Origin: Caulobacteraceae bacterium
Lineage (GTDB): Bacteria > Pseudomonadota > Alphaproteobacteria > Caulobacterales > Caulobacteraceae
Direction of reading: 5' to 3'
Length of the DNA: 26,047 nucleotides
NCBI GenBank assembly: GCA_020852035.1
Contig: JADZBR010000016.1
Span: 1 to 26,047 of the forward strand
Positions within the stretch are counted from its first letter, which is position 1. Each line of letters begins with the position of its first letter. The notes beneath the pieces were generated by a model. It was not told the origin of the DNA. It saw only the letters and a list, made by a program, of their open reading frames with translations, and ran no database searches. Shown here piece after piece: positions 21,691 through 26,047 of the stretch. The position numbers and the translations under genes were made by a program.

Positions 21691-24594
21691 ATGGCCATCA
21701 CCTTCCAACCGCTGAACGATCCGGCGCCCAGCGCGCTGGATGTCATCGTCGACAACCTGCTGCAGGGGTCGGGCGCGACCCTGGTGGCCGGCAGCGTCAG
21801 CTATATCGGCGGCAACGGCCAGGGGGCGACCTTCACCGACGGCGCCGCGGCGGTCGGCATCGCCAGCGGGCTGCTGCTCACCAGCGGCGACGGCACCCCG
21901 CCCACCAGCAACAGCTTCGACGGCTTCGGCTCCAGCCTCGGCCTGTCGGGCGACGCGGACCTCACCAACGCGACCACCGACTCCTCGCCGACCGAGGACG
22001 CCAACATCCTGACCTTCAGCGTGCTGGTCTCGGACCCGGCGGTCACCTCCCTGACCTTCTCGTTCGTCTTCGCCTCGGAGGAATACCCCGAGTTCGTCAA
22101 CCAGTACGCCGATATCGCCGTGGTCATGGCGAACGGCGTGAACTACGCGCTGTTCCCCAACGGCCAGCCGCTGACAGTGACCTCGGACAACCTGGAGGCG
22201 TTCCGCCGCAACACCGGCGACCTCTTGCCCGACAACAGCCCGCCGCCGGGGCCGCAGGTCAGCCTGCCGATCGAGTATGACGGCGTCAGCCAGGTGCTCA
22301 CGGTCACAGTGCCGGTGAGCCTTGGCGTCAACTCCATCAAGCTGGGGATCGCCGACACCAACGACGGCGCCCTGGATTCGGCGATCTTCATCGGGTCGAT
22401 CGTCACCGGCAACGCTCCTGCCGGACCGATCTCCGGCGGGAATGAGCTGTCGATCTCGCCACCCGCGATCAGCCATGCCGAAGGCAACGTCGGCCCCACG
22501 CTCTACGACTTCACGGTCACCCGCTCGGGAGACCTGACGGGCGCCGCCAGCGTCGGATGGGCGGTGACCGGCAGCGGGCTGAATGCGGCCAACGCCTCCG
22601 ACTTCACGGGAGGGCTGCTGCCCTCGGGTTCGGTGAGCTTCGCGGCCGGGGAAAGCAGCAAGGTCGTCCAGGTCTCGGTGAACGGCGACTTCGCCGTGGA
22701 GACCAACGAGGGCTTCACCGTCACGCTGTCGGGGGCGGTGGGCGCCAGCATCGGCGCGGGCTCGGCGTCCGGGACGATCGTCAACGACGACGTCGGCGGG
22801 CCGACCACCCTGTCGATCGGCCCGGCCAGCATCGACCTGGTGGAAGGCGACAGCGGGACCCAGCTCTATACCTACACCGTCACCCGTGGCGGCACGGTGA
22901 GCGGAACCTCGACGGTGTCCTGGTCGGTCGCCGGTTTCGGGGCCAGCGCCGCCAGCGCCGCCGATTTCCTGGGCGGCGTGCTGCCCTCGGGTTCGCTCTC
23001 CTTCGCCATCGGCGAAACCAGCAAGACCATCGAGATCCGCGTCAACGGCGACCTGGCCTTCGAGCCGGACGAGACCTTCCAGGTGACCCTGTCCGCGCCC
23101 ACCGGCGCCTCGATCGCCACCAACCAGGCGCTGGGCGGCATCCTCAACGACGACGACCCGGCCCCGTCGCCGCTGCTCAGCGCGCCGGCCCTGACCCTGC
23201 TGGAGGGCGGGCCGGGGGAGACGCAGGTCTTCGCCTTCACCGTCACCCGCTTCGGCGACCTCAGCCAGGCGCTGAGCGGAACCTGGACGCTCCTCGAGCC
23301 GGCGAGCGGCCCGTCGGTCAATTCGGTCGATGTCCAGGCGGTCGGCGGCACGGTCAGCTTCGCCGCCGGCGTGGCGACCGCCCAGGTGCTGGTCACGGTG
23401 CTGGGGGATTCCACGCCGGAGTCGTCCGAAGGGTTCACCCTGAGGGTGAACCTGCCGGGCTTCGACCCGCTGACCGCCCAGGGCCTGGTCGTCAACGACG
23501 ACGTGGTGGGGGGCTCGGCGATGGGCGCGGGCGAGGCCGACATGATGAGCTTCGCCGCCCCGGCCGTGGTCTATGGCCTGTCCGGCGGCGACCAGATCAC
23601 CGGCAGCAGCGGCGCGGACTACCTGGACGGCGGCGACGGGCGCGACTGGCTGAGAGCCGCCGGCGGCGACGACGTGCTCCTTGGCGGCGCTGGTGACGAC
23701 GTCCTGGACGGCGGCGACGGCTTCGACATCGCCCGTCTCGACGGCCGGGCCGCCGACTACGCCTGGTGGTCGAATCCGGACGGCTCGTGGACGTTGCAGG
23801 ACCTGCGCGCCGACGGCCTCGACGGCGTCGACCTGCTGTTCGGCGTCGAGCAGTTGGCCTTCGCCGATCGCAGCATCGATATCGCCGGCCTCAGCTCGGC
23901 CCAGAGCCTGGCCCTGGCCTTCGAGAACGTCCTGCGCCGGGCGCCCGCCAGCGCCGCCGACCAGGCGTTCCTGAGCGACCTTTCCGGCAAGGTCGCGGAC
24001 GGCGCGCTCTCGATGCCCCAGGCGATGAAGGCCATCGTCGACGCCGCCGACGCCACCACCGCCGTTGCGCTCCTGACCTATCAGCTGTTCACCGGCGAGG
24101 CGCCCGGCAAGGCCGGCGTCGACTATCTGGTGGCCGAAGGCGGCGGCAACGCCAACAGCCTCAACTCGGCCTACTACGCCGACTTCAACCTGGAGAACCG
24201 CTACATCAACTTCGCGGTCAATCTGGGGACCGCCGGCGAAGGGCGGGCGGCTTTCGAGGCGGACTATGGCGGCCTCTCCCTCGATGAGACCTTTGACCTC
24301 GCCTACGGCCGCATCTTCGGCTTCGCCGCCGAGACCGGCAAGGCCGAGGCGGTGCTCGGCGGCCAGGTGGGCGAGATGACCCGCGCAGACTATTTCGCGG
24401 CCTACGGGGGCGACGCGCTGGGAACCAAGGCGGCGCTGGTCGGCTGGCTGCTGGCGGAGGCGGCCAAGGCCGACATCGGCCCCTATGCGAGCGCCAGCAA
24501 CGCCTATCTCCTGGACCTGGCCGACGGCGCGCCGTTCCGGGTGGACCTCGTCGGCGTCTACGGGCCGGCGGGGGATGGGGACGGCGGGATCTAG
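21691..24594 (+). CDS. Large secreted surface protein: choice-of-anchor L, Calx-beta x3, RTX repeats, RsaA-N-like C-terminal domain
   Basis: The 967-residue acidic protein has no N-terminal signal peptide, which fits type I secretion. Residues 1-246 form a choice-of-anchor L domain (FSFVFASEEYPEFVNQYADI near 123-142). Three Calx-beta-like domains follow at about 251-366, 371-487 and 494-607; the first two are close duplicates (LPSGSVSFAAGE / LPSGSLSFAIGE). RTX calcium-binding nonapeptides occupy 631-679 (GGDDVLLGGAGDDVLDGGDG). Residues about 735-960 resemble the N-terminal LPS-binding domain of Caulobacter RsaA, for example ATTAVALLTYQLFTG and LENRYINFAVNL. Only two to five RTX repeats are present and no classic C-terminal secretion signal is obvious. 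It is probably surface-attached. No type I secretion genes are in the window. Confidence 0.85.
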   Translation: MAITFQPLNDPAPSALDVIVDNLLQGSGATLVAGSVSYIGGNGQGATFTDGAAAVGIASGLLLTSGDGTPPTSNSFDGFGSSLGLSGDADLTNATTDSSPTEDANILTFSVLVSDPAVTSLTFSFVFASEEYPEFVNQYADIAVVMANGVNYALFPNGQPLTVTSDNLEAFRRNTGDLLPDNSPPPGPQVSLPIEYDGVSQVLTVTVPVSLGVNSIKLGIADTNDGALDSAIFIGSIVTGNAPAGPISGGNELSISPPAISHAEGNVGPTLYDFTVTRSGDLTGAASVGWAVTGSGLNAANASDFTGGLLPSGSVSFAAGESSKVVQVSVNGDFAVETNEGFTVTLSGAVGASIGAGSASGTIVNDDVGGPTTLSIGPASIDLVEGDSGTQLYTYTVTRGGTVSGTSTVSWSVAGFGASAASAADFLGGVLPSGSLSFAIGETSKTIEIRVNGDLAFEPDETFQVTLSAPTGASIATNQALGGILNDDDPAPSPLLSAPALTLLEGGPGETQVFAFTVTRFGDLSQALSGTWTLLEPASGPSVNSVDVQAVGGTVSFAAGVATAQVLVTVLGDSTPESSEGFTLRVNLPGFDPLTAQGLVVNDDVVGGSAMGAGEADMMSFAAPAVVYGLSGGDQITGSSGADYLDGGDGRDWLRAAGGDDVLLGGAGDDVLDGGDGFDIARLDGRAADYAWWSNPDGSWTLQDLRADGLDGVDLLFGVEQLAFADRSIDIAGLSSAQSLALAFENVLRRAPASAADQAFLSDLSGKVADGALSMPQAMKAIVDAADATTAVALLTYQLFTGEAPGKAGVDYLVAEGGGNANSLNSAYYADFNLENRYINFAVNLGTAGEGRAAFEADYGGLSLDETFDLAYGRIFGFAAETGKAEAVLGGQVGEMTRADYFAAYGGDALGTKAALVGWLLAEAAKADIGPYASASNAYLLDLADGAPFRVDLVGVYGPAGDGDGGI

Positions 24595-24605
24595 GTCCCC
24601 CGGCG

Positions 24606-25556
24606 ATGCGCAGGGCGGACTTCGCCAACCCCTGGGTGCGCAGCGTAGACGAGGCTCCACGCCCCTGGCCCGCGTGGCTGACGGCGCTGGCGGCGGCGGC
24701 GCTGGCGGTAGGTTCGATTCTCGGCGGCCAATGGGCGGCGGGCCGGATCCTGCCGGCCGCGGCGCCGTTCATGGCCAGGCTCGCCGAGCCCTGGCCGACG
24801 GCCGCGGCGGCGACGCTGTTCTACCTTTGCGTCTTCGCGCCGCTGCTGCTGGTTCCGCTGGCGGTCGGCGCGATCGAGGGCCGGCGGCTCTGGCGGGCCG
24901 GCGACCGGCCTGCGCTGGCTGCCGCGACCGGCCTGGCGCTCGGCGCCGGCGGCCTGGCGGCGGTCGTCGGCATCGCCGTGGCGACGGGGGCGACGACGCC
25001 GGGGCAGGTCCCGCCCGCGCCGCTGGTCGCGCTCACCGCCGGCCTGGGCGTGACGGCCTTCCAGGTCTGCGCTGAGGAAGTCTGCTTCCGCGGCTGGCTG
25101 CAGCCGACGCTCTGCGCGCGCTGGGGGCCGTGGGCGGGGCTGACGGCCGCCTCGGCGCTGTTCGCAGGCCTGCACCTGATCGGCGACCGGAGCCTGCTGC
25201 CGCCGCTGGTGATCGCCAACCTGCTGCTCGGCGGGCTGCTCTTCGGCCTTTTGGCCCTGCGCACCGGCGGGCTCTGGGCGCCGGTGGCGGCCCATCTCGG
25301 CTGGAACTGGACGGAGGCCGGCGGCTTCGGCCTGGAGCCCGACCCGGGCCTTGGCCCGTTCAGCGCGCTGATCGACCTCGACCTCACGGGCCCGGCGCTG
25401 TGGAGCGGCGGCGAAGCGCACCTCAACGGCAGCCTGGCGACCGCCCTGGTGCTGGCCGGGCTCACCGGCGGGCTGCTGTTCGCGCCGGCCCTCAGCCGGC
25501 GTTCTGGCGCACCTGGTCGATCTGGTTCCGCACCTTCAGGAACGCCTGCAGCTTAG
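24606..25556 (+). CDS. CPBP-family intramembrane glutamic protease
   Basis: The 316-residue membrane protein has about eight hydrophobic segments and the CPBP (Abi/Rce1-like) motifs. These are EEVCFRG (E157, E158, R162), FAGLHLIG (H190) and HLGWNW (H230, N234). Members include CAAX-type proteases and bacteriocin self-immunity proteins, but the substrate here is unknown. It begins 11 bp after the RTX surface-protein stop, so the two are probably cotranscribed. Its last 65 bp overlap the convergent M23 peptidase gene, where the encoded tail (SRRSGAPGRSGSAPSGTPAA) looks unstructured. Confidence 0.87.
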   Translation: MRRADFANPWVRSVDEAPRPWPAWLTALAAAALAVGSILGGQWAAGRILPAAAPFMARLAEPWPTAAAATLFYLCVFAPLLLVPLAVGAIEGRRLWRAGDRPALAAATGLALGAGGLAAVVGIAVATGATTPGQVPPAPLVALTAGLGVTAFQVCAEEVCFRGWLQPTLCARWGPWAGLTAASALFAGLHLIGDRSLLPPLVIANLLLGGLLFGLLALRTGGLWAPVAAHLGWNWTEAGGFGLEPDPGLGPFSALIDLDLTGPALWSGGEAHLNGSLATALVLAGLTGGLLFAPALSRRSGAPGRSGSAPSGTPAA

Positions 25557-26047
25557 GCCCGGTAAGGGTGCGCCCCTCCTCGACCTGCACGGTCATCGGG
25601 TCCACCGGCTCGCCGTTGATGTGCACCTCGTAGTGCAGGTGCGGCCCGGTGGAGCGGCCGGTGGTCCCCACCTCGCCCACCCGCTGGCCCTGCCGCACGC
25701 GGGCGCCGGCGACGATGCCCTCCCCAAAGGCGTTCATGTGCAGGTAGAGCGTGCGCCAGCCGTTGTCGTGCCGCAGGGCCACGAAGTTGCCGTTGGGCCC
25801 CTTCGGCCCGGCGAACTCCACCGTTCCGTCGCCGGCGGCGTAGATCGGCGTTCCGGTTGGGGCGGCGAAGTCCACGCCACGGTGCAGCTTCTGGTATCCG
25901 AGGATCGGATGCTTGCGATACCCGAAGCTGGACGAGACCCGCGCCCCGTCGATCGGCGTGCGCATGAAGGCGCGCACGATGCTGCGGCCGTTGCCGTCGA
26001 ACCAGCCGGGCTCCTCGCCCTCGGGCGTGAAGCGGTAGAGCGCCGCC
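25492..26047 (-). CDS. M23-family peptidoglycan endopeptidase (C-terminal part, cut by window edge)
   Basis: The C-terminal LytM domain is complete: SSSFGYRKHPILGYQKLHRGVDFAAP contains the HxxxD zinc motif, and GPHLHYEVHINGEPVDP holds the HLH motif. GTVEFAGPKGPNGNFVALRH lies between. The first start codon in the window is GTG 25977. The frame is open upstream to the edge (LYRFTPEGEEPGWFDGNGRS), which is a usual pre-domain sequence, so the gene continues to the right. Such enzymes cut stem-peptide cross-links in the periplasm, or act as activators if degenerate; here all zinc ligands are present. Confidence 0.92.
   Translation of the reverse strand, partial: AALYRFTPEGEEPGWFDGNGRSIVRAFMRTPIDGARVSSSFGYRKHPILGYQKLHRGVDFAAPTGTPIYAAGDGTVEFAGPKGPNGNFVALRHDNGWRTLYLHMNAFGEGIVAGARVRQGQRVGEVGTTGRSTGPHLHYEVHINGEPVDPMTVQVEEGRTLTGPKLQAFLKVRNQIDQVRQNAG

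Noticed and set aside
21685..24660. A 991-codon minus-strand open frame antisense to the RTX surface protein
   Set aside because: The plus strand has clear domains and repeats; the antisense product is low-complexity Gly/Ala/Arg/Asp and matches nothing recognisable.
1..26047. CRISPR arrays, tRNA or rRNA genes, integrase or transposase
   Set aside because: No regularly spaced direct repeats, tRNA cloverleaf motifs, rRNA segments or recombinase motifs were seen on either strand.

Overview
The window is high-GC alphaproteobacterial DNA. It most likely comes from a Caulobacterales genome of the Phenylobacterium/Caulobacter type. The clues are the order of the division and cell-wall (dcw) cluster, a surface protein carrying a domain that resembles the N-terminus of the Caulobacter S-layer protein RsaA, and the dispersed palindromic repeats common in these genomes. 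The genus call is an inference.

Left third (1-9587, all minus strand): the dcw cluster, transcribed right to left as mraZ, rsmH, ftsL, ftsI, murE, mraY, murD, ftsW, murG (cut by the window edge). Most joins overlap by 1-4 bases. The gene normally found between murE and mraY, murF, is absent. Its slot is a 297-bp gap filled largely by a 140-bp inverted repeat. A second palindromic repeat lies between murD and ftsW. Upstream of mraZ are three TGGGN boxes at exact 10-bp spacing, matching the known MraZ operator, and a GTTC-N7-GTTC site of the alphaproteobacterial LexA type.

9588-10026 is the RNase P RNA gene (minus). Next, still on the minus strand, comes a run of accessory and metabolic genes. 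They are a GNAT acetyltransferase broken by one frameshift, an AmpD-type amidase with a peptidoglycan-binding domain, an EamA transporter, an SDR oxidoreductase, and a pair of acyl-CoA dehydrogenases resembling the two subunits of a heteromeric (PimC/PimD-like) enzyme. A 455-bp cassette with 44-bp perfect terminal inverted repeats, encoding a DUF559 endonuclease-like protein, sits exactly between the two dehydrogenase genes.

16226-18419 holds a convergent pair, an endonuclease/exonuclease/phosphatase-fold protein and a phospholipase D/cardiolipin-synthase-like protein. These families are also neighbours in the E. coli ybhP-clsB operon. 18475-19559 contains two tandem paralogous small secreted proteins, each with a copy of the same ~125-bp upstream region. 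19601-21336 holds a DUF1289 protein, a retropepsin-like protease, and dusA (convergent).

Right end: a 967-residue secreted protein (choice-of-anchor L, three Calx-beta-like domains, RTX repeats, and a C-terminal RsaA-N-like domain) is followed by a CPBP membrane protease. An M23 endopeptidase, cut by the window edge, converges on that protease. The strongest candidates for something new are the displaced S-layer anchor domain, the murF gap, the DUF559 inverted-repeat cassette, and the duplicated small-secreted-protein units. No CRISPR array, tRNA, rRNA or classical transposase was seen.
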